Assembly (NCBI RefSeq): GCF_000974425.1
Contig: NZ_CP010429.1
Span: forward strand, 4,821,501-4,885,500
Origin: Spirosoma radiotolerans
GTDB taxonomy: Bacteria; Bacteroidota; Bacteroidia; Cytophagales; Spirosomataceae
Direction of reading: 5' to 3'
DNA: 64,000 nt
Below, one piece after another: positions 25,561 to 34,737 of the stretch. The notes under the pieces are model-generated. The model was not told the DNA's origin and searched no databases. It was given only the letters and a program-made list of their open reading frames with translations. The first letter of the stretch is position 1; each line of letters opens with the position of its first letter. A program made the position numbers and the translations under genes.

Positions 25561-25740
25561 TTACGCAGCACTGTTCTTGGCATTCTGAACTTCAGAACGA
25601 ATTTCCTGTGCTAACGTCTTCAAATCTTGCATTCCTTTACGAACGCGAGTTCCGGCAGCCTGGTTATTTTTTTCGTAGAATTTCTCGAAATCACCTTCAA
25701 GCGACATAACCAAATTCTTTACTTCATCGAAGCGTGCCAT
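25561..25740 (-). CDS. Histone H1-like DNA-associated protein, 59 aa
   Basis: The ATG at 25740 starts MARFDEVKNLVMSLEGDFEK, the conserved opening of a small protein annotated as histone H1 in Cytophagales; the frame open from 25842 only adds upstream non-coding sequence. The protein is 59 residues, helical and charged, with KNNQAAGTRVRKGMQDLKTL in the middle and a Lys/Asn/Ala C-terminus, but it lacks the long Lys/Ala/Pro tail of chlamydial Hc1. It probably binds the nucleoid or a related target; direct evidence for this family is scant to my knowledge. It precedes the convergent terminator. Confidence 0.75.
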   Translation of the reverse strand: MARFDEVKNLVMSLEGDFEKFYEKNNQAAGTRVRKGMQDLKTLAQEIRSEVQNAKNSAA

Positions 25741-25884
25741 AGCGATGTGTATGGGTTTAAGTGTATAAAAATGCCCAAATTCCGCTAAAAACGCGGTTTT
25801 AGATCGAAATTTAGTCATTCTCTCATACAGCGCAATAGGCAAGTCAAAAAAATAGCCAAAAAATGCAACTTTTTTACAAAAACC

Positions 25885-27189
25885 CTACTCACTGGCTGCT
25901 TCCGCAGATACTTCGACGGTTTCTGGGGCAATTTCGGTCGTATTCTGGCGATAATACCCTTTTTCCAAATTAGCGGCTACTTTCGAGAATGCTTCGAGTG
26001 TATACTGCACGTCGGCGAGCGTATGAGCAGCCGTTGGAATGATTCGCAGCATCACAATTTCTTTAGGCACAACCGGGTAAACAACAATGGAACAGAAGAT
26101 ACCATGGTTTTCGCGCAGATCACGAATCAGGCCCGTCACTTCTGGAATTCCGCCTTTTACATTCTGCAAGAGAACCGGTGTTACCGGCGATTGGGTATCG
26201 CCAATATCGAAGCCCCGTTCGCGCAAACCGTTCTGCAGGGCGTGCACATTCTCCCACAGTTTATCCCGAAACTCCGACGAGTTACGAATCATATCCAATC
26301 GCTTCAACCCGCCCACTACATACGGCATCGGCAAGGCTTTCGCGTAAGTCTGCGACCGCATGTTGTACTTCAGGTACATGATGATGTCATGGTCGGCCGC
26401 AATAAAGGCGCCAATAGCTGCCATCGACTTGGCAAAGGTGGAGAAGTACAGATCGATACCATCCTGACAACCCAGCATTTCGCCAACACCGGCACCGGTT
26501 GCGCCCATCGTACCGAAGCCATGAGCGTCGTCGACCAATAACCGGAATTCGTATTTTTCTTTTAAGGCAACAATTTTATCGAGGCTACCTACTTTACCCG
26601 ACATACCAAATACGCCTTCTGTAATCACCAGGATACTTCCTCCTTTTTCGGCAGCTTTTTTGGTTGCCCGCTGGAGGTTTTTCTCCAGGCTGGCCATGTC
26701 ATTGTGGTTAAACTTATAGTATTCGCCCATTTTGGCTTTGTGCAACCGAATACCGTCAATCAGGCAGGCGTGGCACTCGGCATCATAAACGATTACATCG
26801 CGGTGGTCAACAACGGCTTCGATGGCCGACATAACCCCCTGATACCCGTAATTCAGCAGGAACGAGTCTTCTTTACCAACAAACTCGGCCAACTCTTTTT
26901 CGAATTGCTCATGCAGGTCGCTGTTTCCCGACATCATCCGGGCACCCATTGGGTAAGCCAACCCCCACTGGGCTGAAGCCTCGGCATCTGCCTTCCGGAT
27001 GTCGGGATGGTTGCCTAAACCCAGGTAATTGTTCAGGCTCCAGTTCAGCACTTCCTTCCCCCGAAAACGCATATGTGGGCCAAGTTCGCCTTCAAGCTTA
27101 GGGAACGCGAAATAATGGTGGCCATTGAACTCCCGTGCCGGTGAACCAATGGGGCCTAAGTTGTTACGTAGTTTCTCAAATAAATCCAC
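25885..27189 (-). CDS. Alpha-oxoamine synthase family enzyme, probable serine palmitoyltransferase
   Basis: The 434-residue PLP enzyme likely condenses serine with a long acyl-CoA to 3-ketosphinganine, the first sphingolipid step in Bacteroidetes. Family residues include NNYLGLGNHP (53-62), H140 in YDAECHACLIDG, the VDDAHGFGTMG segment (D220, H223) and the PLP lysine K254 in FSTFAKSMAAIG. A C-terminal extension of about 25 residues is Glu/Ala-rich. The alternatives are 2-amino-3-ketobutyrate CoA ligase and BioF, which have the same fold. The length and the TFAKS variant fit the serine palmitoyltransferase group better, but the choice rests on memory of family sequences. A -7 box lies 52 bases upstream. 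Confidence 0.72.
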   Translation of the reverse strand: MDLFEKLRNNLGPIGSPAREFNGHHYFAFPKLEGELGPHMRFRGKEVLNWSLNNYLGLGNHPDIRKADAEASAQWGLAYPMGARMMSGNSDLHEQFEKELAEFVGKEDSFLLNYGYQGVMSAIEAVVDHRDVIVYDAECHACLIDGIRLHKAKMGEYYKFNHNDMASLEKNLQRATKKAAEKGGSILVITEGVFGMSGKVGSLDKIVALKEKYEFRLLVDDAHGFGTMGATGAGVGEMLGCQDGIDLYFSTFAKSMAAIGAFIAADHDIIMYLKYNMRSQTYAKALPMPYVVGGLKRLDMIRNSSEFRDKLWENVHALQNGLRERGFDIGDTQSPVTPVLLQNVKGGIPEVTGLIRDLRENHGIFCSIVVYPVVPKEIVMLRIIPTAAHTLADVQYTLEAFSKVAANLEKGYYRQNTTEIAPETVEVSAEAASE

Positions 27190-27240
27190 TTATTGCTATT
27201 GTTTATCAGGGCAAACCCTTACTTTATTACAGAGTAAGTG

Positions 27241-27248
27241 CAAAAATA
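27241..27248 (-). promoter_or_regulatory. -7 box TATTTTTG upstream of the alpha-oxoamine synthase gene
   Basis: Minus-strand TATTTTTG fits TAnnTTTG and lies about 52 bases before the ATG at 27189. Confidence 0.4.
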
Positions 27249-27460
27249 CGGTTAACTTTCGGTAGCACAAATTCGAGCCCGTAAAATTCAATTTGATAAT
27301 CGTTTTGTGACAAATGTGTATTATTGGTTTATCGTACAACAGAGCCCCAGTCCAGTGAGCCATCAGGTTGCGCTGAATTCGCTAATTTCTAGTCGCTTTA
27401 TGGCTCAAAACAGGGTCACTGCATACACCGACAGGGAGGCTCCATCCGTTTGATAACCCT

Positions 27461-28960
27461 ATGCCAACCATAAAAAAACTTCTCATCGCGAACCGGGGCG
27501 AAATCGCTTTACGGATTATGCGAACAGCCCGGGAAATGGGCATCCAAACGGTAGCCATCTATTCCGAAGCCGACCGTACCGCTCTCCATGTTCGCTATGC
27601 GGATGAATCGGTTTGCGTTGGGCCTGCCCCTTCCTCCGAGTCTTACCTGCGGACCGACATGATTATTGATGTCTGTAAACGACTAAACGTCGATGCCATT
27701 CACCCTGGTTACGGCTTTCTGTCAGAAAATGCTAACTTCTCCCGTGCCGTACGCGAAGCAGGATTAATTTTTGTTGGTCCATCGCCCGAAAGCATCGAGA
27801 TCATGGGCAGCAAACTGGCCGCTAAAGCAGCCGTTGCGAACTACAATATCCCAATGGTTCCGGGTACGCCGTCGGCCATCACGGATCGGGCCGAAGCAAA
27901 ACGCATATCGGCAACGATTGGGTATCCGATTTTGATCAAAGCGAGTGCGGGTGGTGGTGGCAAAGGCATGCGGGTGGTCGAAAATGAAGCTGATTTTGAT
28001 GAGCAAATGGACCGTGCCGTCAGCGAAGCCATATCAGCCTTTGGCGATGGATCGGTATTTATTGAGAAATATGTCACCTCTCCCCGGCACGTCGAGATTC
28101 AGGTGCTGGGCGATCAGCATGGGACGATTATTCATTTATTTGAACGTGAGTGCTCCATTCAGCGCCGGCATCAGAAAGTGGTTGAAGAAGCCCCCTCGTC
28201 TATTCTGACGCCCGAAATCCGGGATGCGATGGGCCGTGCCGCTGTCGATGTAGCGCGCGCCTGTGGGTATTACGGTGCGGGCACGGTTGAGTTTATTGTT
28301 AACGATGATCTCGACTTTTATTTTCTCGAGATGAACACGCGCCTGCAGGTGGAACACCCCGTTACGGAGCAGATTACGGGGGTAGACCTGGTGCGGCAAA
28401 TGATTTACATTGCGGAAGGCAAACCCCTGACAATTAAGCAGGATGACTTAAAAATAAAGGGCCACGCTATGGAAGTCCGGGTGTATGCCGAAGACCCGGC
28501 GAACAATTTTTTGCCCGATGTGGGCACCCTCGATACGTATGTGCGGCCACAAGGAAATGGCGTGCGGGTAGACGATGGTTTCGAGCAGGGCATGGCGATT
28601 CCCATTTATTACGACCCAATGATCGCCAAACTTATTACGTATGGCGACACCCGCGAGGAAGCCATCCAGAAAATGATTCGGGCGATTGACGAATACCAGA
28701 TTTCAGGTGTACAGACAACGCTGCCTTTCTGCCGGTTTGTAATGGAACACGACGCTTTTCGGTCGGGTCAGTTCGACACGGGCTTTGTGAGTAAATACTT
28801 TACGCCTGATGACCTTATCCCTCCGCCCAATACCACCGAAGAGCAGTTGGCGGTTGTGCTGGCAGCCTGGTTACTGGATAACAATAAGCCGAAACAGAGT
28901 GGAACAAATGTTTCGATTAAAGCGAAAGGGAGTAAGTGGAAAACGAATCGGCTTCAATAG
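27461..28960 (+). CDS. accC: Biotin carboxylase subunit of acetyl-CoA (or acyl-CoA) carboxylase
   Basis: The 499-residue ATP-grasp enzyme carboxylates biotin on its carrier protein. Visible features are the N-terminal preATP-grasp domain (KLLIANRGEIALRIMRTARE), HPGYGFLSENANF, the Gly-rich ATP loop KASAGGGGKGMR, the EKYVTSPRHVEIQVLGD and RECSIQRRHQKVVEEAPS segments, and EMNTRLQVEHPVTE. After the usual end near residue 450 comes a tail of about 45 residues ending in basic KAKGSKWKTNRLQ. No biotin carrier (accB) or carboxyltransferase gene is adjacent, so the gene may be a second copy or serve a different acyl-CoA carboxylase. Confidence 0.9.
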   Translation: MPTIKKLLIANRGEIALRIMRTAREMGIQTVAIYSEADRTALHVRYADESVCVGPAPSSESYLRTDMIIDVCKRLNVDAIHPGYGFLSENANFSRAVREAGLIFVGPSPESIEIMGSKLAAKAAVANYNIPMVPGTPSAITDRAEAKRISATIGYPILIKASAGGGGKGMRVVENEADFDEQMDRAVSEAISAFGDGSVFIEKYVTSPRHVEIQVLGDQHGTIIHLFERECSIQRRHQKVVEEAPSSILTPEIRDAMGRAAVDVARACGYYGAGTVEFIVNDDLDFYFLEMNTRLQVEHPVTEQITGVDLVRQMIYIAEGKPLTIKQDDLKIKGHAMEVRVYAEDPANNFLPDVGTLDTYVRPQGNGVRVDDGFEQGMAIPIYYDPMIAKLITYGDTREEAIQKMIRAIDEYQISGVQTTLPFCRFVMEHDAFRSGQFDTGFVSKYFTPDDLIPPPNTTEEQLAVVLAAWLLDNNKPKQSGTNVSIKAKGSKWKTNRLQ

Positions 28961-28974
28961 CTATGGGAGACAGT

Positions 28975-30057
28975 TCAAAAACCAACTTTTTTCGTTTCCT
29001 GACGCTCTCCTGACACCGTTTGCTCATCAAGGTTAAAGATATCAGCCAGAGTCATGGGTTGGTCGGTTCGGTACTCTACACCGAGCTGAGCGAGCAGACT
29101 GTTGGCTTTGGCCGGCATCAGTTTCCCAAACGCATAATCGACCATCAGGCGTCCCTTCCGAAGTAAGGCCTTGTCTAATAGATGTTTACTGGCGTTGAAC
29201 GTTGCAATAACCTGAATGTGCATGCAATCGGCCAGCAGACCGTCAGTCAGGTTCAGAATATTCGAGACACTGTTGGTATCTCCTCCCGCTTCGCGCGACT
29301 GGAGTATCCGCTCGGCATCTTCAATAATGAGTACCGACTCTTTGTTTTCCAGCAAAAACGGAATGATCTCGGGTGAGGTCAGGTAGTTCGTCATGTAAGG
29401 AGGCAGGATGAGCATATCCTTTTTAACCAGCGAACTCAGGTGTTTGATATAGGTCGTTTTACCGGTGCCGGGTTCGCCATGGAGCAGGATCAGGCCTTTA
29501 CTTTTGGGTTGCGCCAATAAGCTGACCAACCGCTCATGAACGGCCGGAAAGTCATCGTTGTAATGAAGATCAAGGTCTATCTTGGGAGGCAGAATCTCGA
29601 CCCGTTCCGTGTGCAGCCCGCCCAATCCACTCTGAATCAGATAAATGTGTGTCTGATTGTCTTCATGGACGTATTTGTGCTCCTGAAGCCCGTCCATCAG
29701 CACTTTGGCCGATGCTTCATCGCGGTAGTAGCCATAAAGCCGAAAGAAACGATCGCCTACATATTCGGCCTTCAGAATCATCCCATCCTCATGCTGGTAA
29801 ATCCGCTCAATCACATGCCAGCCTTCATCGTTCACGCGTGTTGAACTGTTTACCAGCGTAAAGCCACGGCTATCCAGCAATTGCTGGGCCGAGGGCTTAA
29901 AATCATCGTTGAAGTGAAGGTAATTCGGATAGCTACCGAACGTTTGGACGTAATGGGGCGCCAGTGGAAACTCACGGTCGAGATCGCTGGGAATATACAA
30001 ATTTTGAATGGTGGTTTGGTTAGGCATACGACTGTTGGCCGACAAATAGCGCAACAT
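28975..30057 (-). CDS. AAA family ATPase
   Basis: The ATG at 30057 gives 360 residues; a TTG at 30090 and an ATG at 30027 are possible alternatives. The N-terminal 180 residues have no motif I recognise and contain aromatic-rich strands (FFRLYGYYRDEAS, HIYLIQSG). The AAA core has Walker A GEPGTGKTT (K200), Walker B SVLIIEDAE (about 241-249), sensor 1 IQVIATFNAS, and the arginine-containing LLRKGRL. This resembles the Cdc48/Bcs1-like bacterial ATPases of unknown target. The gene faces accC with only 14 bases between the stop codons, so transcripts must read into each other or stop inside the genes. Confidence 0.8.
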   Translation of the reverse strand: MLRYLSANSRMPNQTTIQNLYIPSDLDREFPLAPHYVQTFGSYPNYLHFNDDFKPSAQQLLDSRGFTLVNSSTRVNDEGWHVIERIYQHEDGMILKAEYVGDRFFRLYGYYRDEASAKVLMDGLQEHKYVHEDNQTHIYLIQSGLGGLHTERVEILPPKIDLDLHYNDDFPAVHERLVSLLAQPKSKGLILLHGEPGTGKTTYIKHLSSLVKKDMLILPPYMTNYLTSPEIIPFLLENKESVLIIEDAERILQSREAGGDTNSVSNILNLTDGLLADCMHIQVIATFNASKHLLDKALLRKGRLMVDYAFGKLMPAKANSLLAQLGVEYRTDQPMTLADIFNLDEQTVSGERQETKKVGF

Positions 30058-30170
30058 ATCGGCCCTGGAAACCTCGTTGTAGGATTTCAATCAGGCGCAG
30101 CGTTACGTTTATCTGGGTACGAAGGTATCGAAATTTCTATTATGGATTGAGGACGAGGCCGGTCACTCAA

Positions 30171-31088
30171 TTAATACGTGAATTTAAGGCCATTGGGCGA
30201 AAAACGAAGCATAATTTCATGGACGCTTTTTTGATCGTACTGCATGGCATTCGGGCTTTCGGGCGTTTGCGAGTTGAATGTATACGCTAACCGGATGGCT
30301 TTCGTTAGCTGGTATTCGACAAAGGCCTGCAGGTAGTTGGTCTGAACAATCCCAGGGCTGTTTTGCCGATACGATAGCCCTAAGCCCACTTCTTCATTGA
30401 ACCAGGCCCGCAGGTTTACGTCCACCCCAAGCGGGCGGTCCGCAATTTTCGAAACAAGGATGGACGGAATCAGCACGGTAGTTTCGGCAACCTCAATGGG
30501 CACACCCGCCTGGAACATAACTGGCCGAACACTTTTATAGATATAGCGGCCGGTTGCATCCGTTATTTGTCCGCCTAATTCGGGGGCGGAGACACCCGCG
30601 AAAAAGCGATCCGACTGGTAATAGACGCCTACACCCAGGCTGGCAACGGCCCGGTTGATACTCGCAGCCGTCGTAACATCATAAATGGGCAGTACATTGA
30701 CGCCCCCCTGAAAGCCAATGGATAGTTTAGCCAATGCAGGCATGTTGAAGCGATACGCCACGCTCCCATAGGCGCCCGTTGTCGCAAACAGGCCCATCCG
30801 GTCGTTTAACGCCTGAAATCCCAATCCAATTCGACCGTTAGCAACGGCTCCGTCGGCCGACACGCTCTGTGTTATTGGTGCATAGCGAACGCTAATCCAT
30901 TTGCGCCGAAGAAAAGCCGATAATTGAAAGGACTCCCGGCTACCAGCATAAGCTGGATTGATGCTCAGCGGATTTAACAGGTACTGCGAATAAAGGACTT
31001 CTTTCTGGGCCTGAACATGTTGGCTGATGAACAGAATTAGACTGCTTACCAGCATGCAACTAACTAAAGGGTAGTGAGTAAAACGCAT
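30171..31088 (-). CDS. PorP/SprF family type IX secretion membrane protein (downstream copy)
   Basis: A 305-residue outer-membrane barrel of the PorP/SprF family, which anchors or helps export large adhesins carrying a T9SS type B C-terminal domain. After the signal peptide comes the family opening KEVLYSQYLLNPLSINPAYAG with the NPAYAGSR motif, then beta strands such as GRIGLGFQALNDRMG and VAYRFNMPALAKLSIGFQGG. It ends with SVHEIMLRFSPNGLKF, the family's usual closing strand. It lies downstream of the OmpA-family gene, separated from it by a terminator hairpin (31139-31180), so it may be transcribed separately. Confidence 0.92.
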   Translation of the reverse strand: MRFTHYPLVSCMLVSSLILFISQHVQAQKEVLYSQYLLNPLSINPAYAGSRESFQLSAFLRRKWISVRYAPITQSVSADGAVANGRIGLGFQALNDRMGLFATTGAYGSVAYRFNMPALAKLSIGFQGGVNVLPIYDVTTAASINRAVASLGVGVYYQSDRFFAGVSAPELGGQITDATGRYIYKSVRPVMFQAGVPIEVAETTVLIPSILVSKIADRPLGVDVNLRAWFNEEVGLGLSYRQNSPGIVQTNYLQAFVEYQLTKAIRLAYTFNSQTPESPNAMQYDQKSVHEIMLRFSPNGLKFTY

Positions 31089-31138
31089 AGGGACGTCGAA
31101 TAAGCAATCAATTTGCAGGAGTTACTACTAAAAACCTA

Positions 31139-31180
31139 AAACGCCGGGTATCCTATTTACGTACAGGATGCCCGGCGTTT
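31139..31180 (-). terminator. Terminator downstream of the OmpA-family gene
   Basis: A 16-bp stem (31139-31154 with 31165-31180, one G-T pair) with a ten-base loop is followed on the minus strand by a TTTT-containing stretch. It separates the OmpA-family gene from the second PorP/SprF gene. Confidence 0.75.
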
Positions 31181-31271
31181 ACTAGCTGGCTGGTACTATA
31201 GCCCCTACCCCGGCTTTAAATCCCTGATTACTAAGAGGTAGCTACATAAGTCAGGAGCGTGTACCCAGACC

Positions 31272-33662
31272 TTATAATTTCATTATTTTTATTTCCGTCC
31301 GACGGTTTTGCTGGTGATCCTCTTCCGGACAGTTTACGCCGTCTTTGCATTTGTTCAGCAATTCCGTTTCGCCATAGCCTTTGGCCACTAAACGTTTCGA
31401 CGTAATACCTTTCGACTTCAGATACCCCACTGCCGCCTTAGCCCTATTGCTCGATAAAGTTTTGTTATAGGCCGCCGTAGCCCGACTATCGGTGTGCGAC
31501 CGCATTTCAATGGTCATATTCGGGTACTTCGCTAACAGGGCCACTACCTTATCTAACTCAGCAGCGGCATCCGGTCGAATAGTGGACTTATTTCGATCGT
31601 AGTAAATATTGTCGATTTTAATGACGTCCCCTTTCTTGAACATCGTTAGGTCGGCAACACCCGTCCCATCTTTAGCAACATGCCCGCCAATGGTTCCCAT
31701 ATTGTCTTTCATGGCTTCGAGCGAGTAGTCGCAGCCGGGCTGCACCGGGAATTCATAGCTACCATCAGGGCCGGTAATGGCTTCCTGAGTAGTACCATCA
31801 CAGCCATTTACCAACACAACTTTTACACCGGCAATGGGCAATTTGTCGGTTTGAGTCGTTACATGGCCTCGCAGGGTTGTCGTCGTTGGTTTATCAGAAG
31901 CTTTCGGTTTATCCAGCAGAATTTCCAGACGTGATGGCTGGTCATCAGAAAGGTCTTTGGTAGAAAACCCAACTTTGTTGTCCATGTATCCCTCGTGGGT
32001 AGCAAGAAATTTAAAATCGCTATCAACATTAAGGCAAATTTTCACCAGCCCATCCGCATCGGTCTTCAGGTTTTTCTGCTTATCGTTAAGCGGATTGTCC
32101 ATGACAATGCCGGTATTGGCCAAGGGTTCTCTGGAAGTAGCATCCACGACACTTACGGTCAGTTCGCGGCACGGATACAGAGATCCTTCGCGGGTAAATC
32201 GGTACACATCATCGTCGGCCCCACCGTGCTTGCGGTTGCTACTGAAATAACCCGCATTCCGATCGCCATCGGTAACAATGCCAAAATCATCCTGGGGAGA
32301 ATTGATTGGCTCGCCCAAATTGCGAACAACCTGGCCTTGCAGGCCATCGTCCGACAGTTGTGCGTAAAAAATATCCAGACCACCTAATCCGGCACGTCCG
32401 TCCGATGAGAAATAAATATTTCCTTTTTCGTCGGCAAATGGGAAAAGCTCATTTCCCTTTGAGTTGACTTCTTTACCGAGGTTTACGGGCTCCCCCCATT
32501 TTCCACTTGTCCATTTGGACACATAAATGTCCGTGCCACCAAACCCGCCGGGCCGGTCAGACGAAAAATATAGCAGTTGATCCGGTTCACCATTGCGTTT
32601 TTTTGCCAGGGCAGGGTGCCCCGTCGAATACTCGTCACTATTGAACGGTAGTTCTTCTGCCTTGCTCCAAACGCCATTTGTTTGGGTAGCGGTATACAGC
32701 TTTAGCTTATTTATGCCGTCGGAACTCTGACGATAATGGCCTTCATTGAAGTTGTTTCGCGTAAAAATAACCCGGGAGCCATCGCTGCTGAACGTAGCGG
32801 GACCTTCGTGATACTTGGTGTTCAATGTCCGGCTAAACTTGTCGGATTCGCTAATCGGCTGGTCTTCGTAGCCCATACTGATGTTGGTACCGCCGTAGAA
32901 ACCAACTGTACGCGTATCGTTGGCGGTTGGGGCGGTAAAATCATCACTACCCAGCGGCCGGATCAAACGCGTTTGTGCCCGTTTTGCCGATGAAGCACTA
33001 CTGCCGCCCAGGCTGGACGTCTTTGACGACCGTAATGTTTTGAGATCCGGCAGGTAATACAAGTCCAGAAATGGGGTGTTATTCCATTTAAACACACGCT
33101 TCACGCCATTCCCTCCGTTACCCGCTGAAACGAATACCAAGCCATCTTTATAGATTATCGGGCTAAATTCGGCCTTGCGGGTATTCATGCTTAAAAATTC
33201 GACCTTGTAGCTGCCTGCATTTCGGGTGAGGGCGCCCACGTCACTATAGAGCCTCGAGAACGACAAACTGCGCTTATCGCTCGATTGCACGCTACCGTAT
33301 TTATCATAAGCCTCCTGCGCTTCATGGTATTTGCCGTTACTAGCCAGAGACTGTGCATAAAATAAATAGCACTTGTTGTAATCGGCCGGCAACGCACCGC
33401 TATTGATCAACTCACGATATACCCGCTCAGCATTCTGCATATCACGCGTTTGCTGATAGCTATAGGCTAATTTAGCTCTTGCATTCCGGCGTTCATCGTC
33501 AGTTAAGCTGGTAGGTTTGGCGAGCGCCTGTTCATACAGTTCAATCGCCTGCGCGTAGGCCAATTGATCGAATTGATGATCAGCCTTTTTAGTGAGCGAT
33601 TGGGCCAACAATGGGGAGATCGCTAGCCAGAAAAGCACTAGAATAGGAAGAATACGTGTCAT
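31272..33662 (-). CDS. OmpA-family protein with TPR, propeller and carboxypeptidase-like domains (PorE type)
   Basis: The 796-residue envelope protein has these parts: signal peptide 1-20 (ending LLAQ); TPR-type helices about 21-140 (DQLAYAQAIELYEQAL, AKLAYSYQQTRDMQNAERVY); PD40-type propeller blades about 280-490 (PATFSSDGSRVIFTRNNFNE, LYFSSDRPGGFGGTDIYVS, NIYFSSDGRAGLGGLDIFYA); two carboxypeptidase-regulatory-like beta domains about 500-680; and the OmpA peptidoglycan-binding domain about 685-796 with MTIEMRSHTDSRATAAYN and LSSNRAKAAVGYL. This order matches PorE, a T9SS component linking the secretion ring to peptidoglycan, and related proteins near PorP genes. Because it sits beside a giant T9SS adhesin, it may serve that cargo. 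Confidence 0.9.
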   Translation of the reverse strand: MTRILPILVLFWLAISPLLAQSLTKKADHQFDQLAYAQAIELYEQALAKPTSLTDDERRNARAKLAYSYQQTRDMQNAERVYRELINSGALPADYNKCYLFYAQSLASNGKYHEAQEAYDKYGSVQSSDKRSLSFSRLYSDVGALTRNAGSYKVEFLSMNTRKAEFSPIIYKDGLVFVSAGNGGNGVKRVFKWNNTPFLDLYYLPDLKTLRSSKTSSLGGSSASSAKRAQTRLIRPLGSDDFTAPTANDTRTVGFYGGTNISMGYEDQPISESDKFSRTLNTKYHEGPATFSSDGSRVIFTRNNFNEGHYRQSSDGINKLKLYTATQTNGVWSKAEELPFNSDEYSTGHPALAKKRNGEPDQLLYFSSDRPGGFGGTDIYVSKWTSGKWGEPVNLGKEVNSKGNELFPFADEKGNIYFSSDGRAGLGGLDIFYAQLSDDGLQGQVVRNLGEPINSPQDDFGIVTDGDRNAGYFSSNRKHGGADDDVYRFTREGSLYPCRELTVSVVDATSREPLANTGIVMDNPLNDKQKNLKTDADGLVKICLNVDSDFKFLATHEGYMDNKVGFSTKDLSDDQPSRLEILLDKPKASDKPTTTTLRGHVTTQTDKLPIAGVKVVLVNGCDGTTQEAITGPDGSYEFPVQPGCDYSLEAMKDNMGTIGGHVAKDGTGVADLTMFKKGDVIKIDNIYYDRNKSTIRPDAAAELDKVVALLAKYPNMTIEMRSHTDSRATAAYNKTLSSNRAKAAVGYLKSKGITSKRLVAKGYGETELLNKCKDGVNCPEEDHQQNRRTEIKIMKL

Positions 33663-33693
33663 ATACGATGAAAATTGGGAAGCAGCAAAAACA

Positions 33694-33734
33694 GAAAAGG
33701 TATATCCTCACTATACAGGAGTCTATACCTTTTC
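33694..33734. terminator. Hairpin between PorP/SprF and the OmpA-family gene
   Basis: GAAAAGGTATA (33694-33704) is exactly complementary to 33724-33734 with a 19-base loop. It lies downstream of the adhesin-PorP pair and may end that transcript, leaving the OmpA-family gene with its own promoter. Confidence 0.55.
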
Positions 33735-33757
33735 GATAAGCAAATACTGAGCCGAAT

Positions 33758-34732
33758 TTAGAAATACCTCGGCGTCAGGATACGATTCTTACCAAAGCCA
33801 AGTTCGTAACGAATCATAATTTCGTGCGAACTTGGTGCGACACTTTGCAGGTTACTCATGGTGCGATCATAGGCATAGCCAAACCGGAACTGATCGGTCA
33901 ACTGAATCTCCAAAAGACCTACAACTGCGTCAGTCGTGTACTTAGTCCAGGATGAAAACTGATTCCGGCGAATCGATGCTCCCAGTGCAATACGGTCAGC
34001 AAACCAGAAATTAATATTCGCATCAAATCCAAGCGGTGCGTTCTCCGCATACTTAACCAGAAACGATGGTTTCATCTTGACCACCGGGCTGATTCCCACG
34101 ACGAAACCAGCCGCTAAATACGCCTGACGGGCCTGTACGGATCGCAGATCGCCGACGTTGTATTCACTCAACTTGTTTTTGATCAGGCGGGGCACCGAAA
34201 TGCTCAGATAGGTCCGGTCGTTACTCAGGTAAATACCTGTACCAAAGTTCGGCAGGATCTTCGAGATATTACTGGCAAACGCCGGGTCAACCTGCCCATC
34301 GGGCGACGTTTTCACCTCCGTTAAATTAGCCTGATAGCTGGATGCACCCGCTTGCAGGCCCAACGCCAGTGTACTCTTGGCACCGACTTTAATGCGGAAT
34401 GCGTAAGAAGCAAAAGCGCCTGTTTCCTGGATAACACCAGCTTTATCGCCGTACAGTTGTAAACCGACACCAACGCGCTCATTATTGAGAGGCATATCGG
34501 CCGTAAACGTCGCCGTTTGCGGAGCGCCAGGCAGCCCAGCCCATTGATTCCGATAAAGGGCTGACATGCTCAGCACGTCGCGACTGCCGGCATAAGCCGG
34601 GTTAAGGGCCATCATGTTGAACATGTACTGCGAGAACATCTTGTCCTGCTGTGCCCGGACCTGGCTGCTACCGACCCCGAGGATCAGTAGCAGCGCGACT
34701 GCCGAATGTTTTATTGAAAACTTGTTTGACAT
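33758..34732 (-). CDS. PorP/SprF family type IX secretion membrane protein (adhesin-adjacent copy)
   Basis: The 324-residue outer-membrane protein begins with a signal peptide ending VRAQ, then QDKMFSQYMFNMMALNPAYAG, a clear PorP/SprF opening. Later strands include RVGVGLQLYGDKAGV, YAFRIKVGAKSTLALGLQAG and LGFDANINFWFADRIALG, and the closing SSHEIMIRYELGFGKNRI. The start codon lies five bases after the stop codon of the giant adhesin, so the two are certainly cotranscribed and translationally linked. In gliding bacteria such SprF-like proteins are needed for secretion of their own large partner (SprB type), which supports a dedicated pair here. Confidence 0.94.
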   Translation of the reverse strand: MSNKFSIKHSAVALLLILGVGSSQVRAQQDKMFSQYMFNMMALNPAYAGSRDVLSMSALYRNQWAGLPGAPQTATFTADMPLNNERVGVGLQLYGDKAGVIQETGAFASYAFRIKVGAKSTLALGLQAGASSYQANLTEVKTSPDGQVDPAFASNISKILPNFGTGIYLSNDRTYLSISVPRLIKNKLSEYNVGDLRSVQARQAYLAAGFVVGISPVVKMKPSFLVKYAENAPLGFDANINFWFADRIALGASIRRNQFSSWTKYTTDAVVGLLEIQLTDQFRFGYAYDRTMSNLQSVAPSSHEIMIRYELGFGKNRILTPRYF

Positions 34733-34737
34733 CGGTA

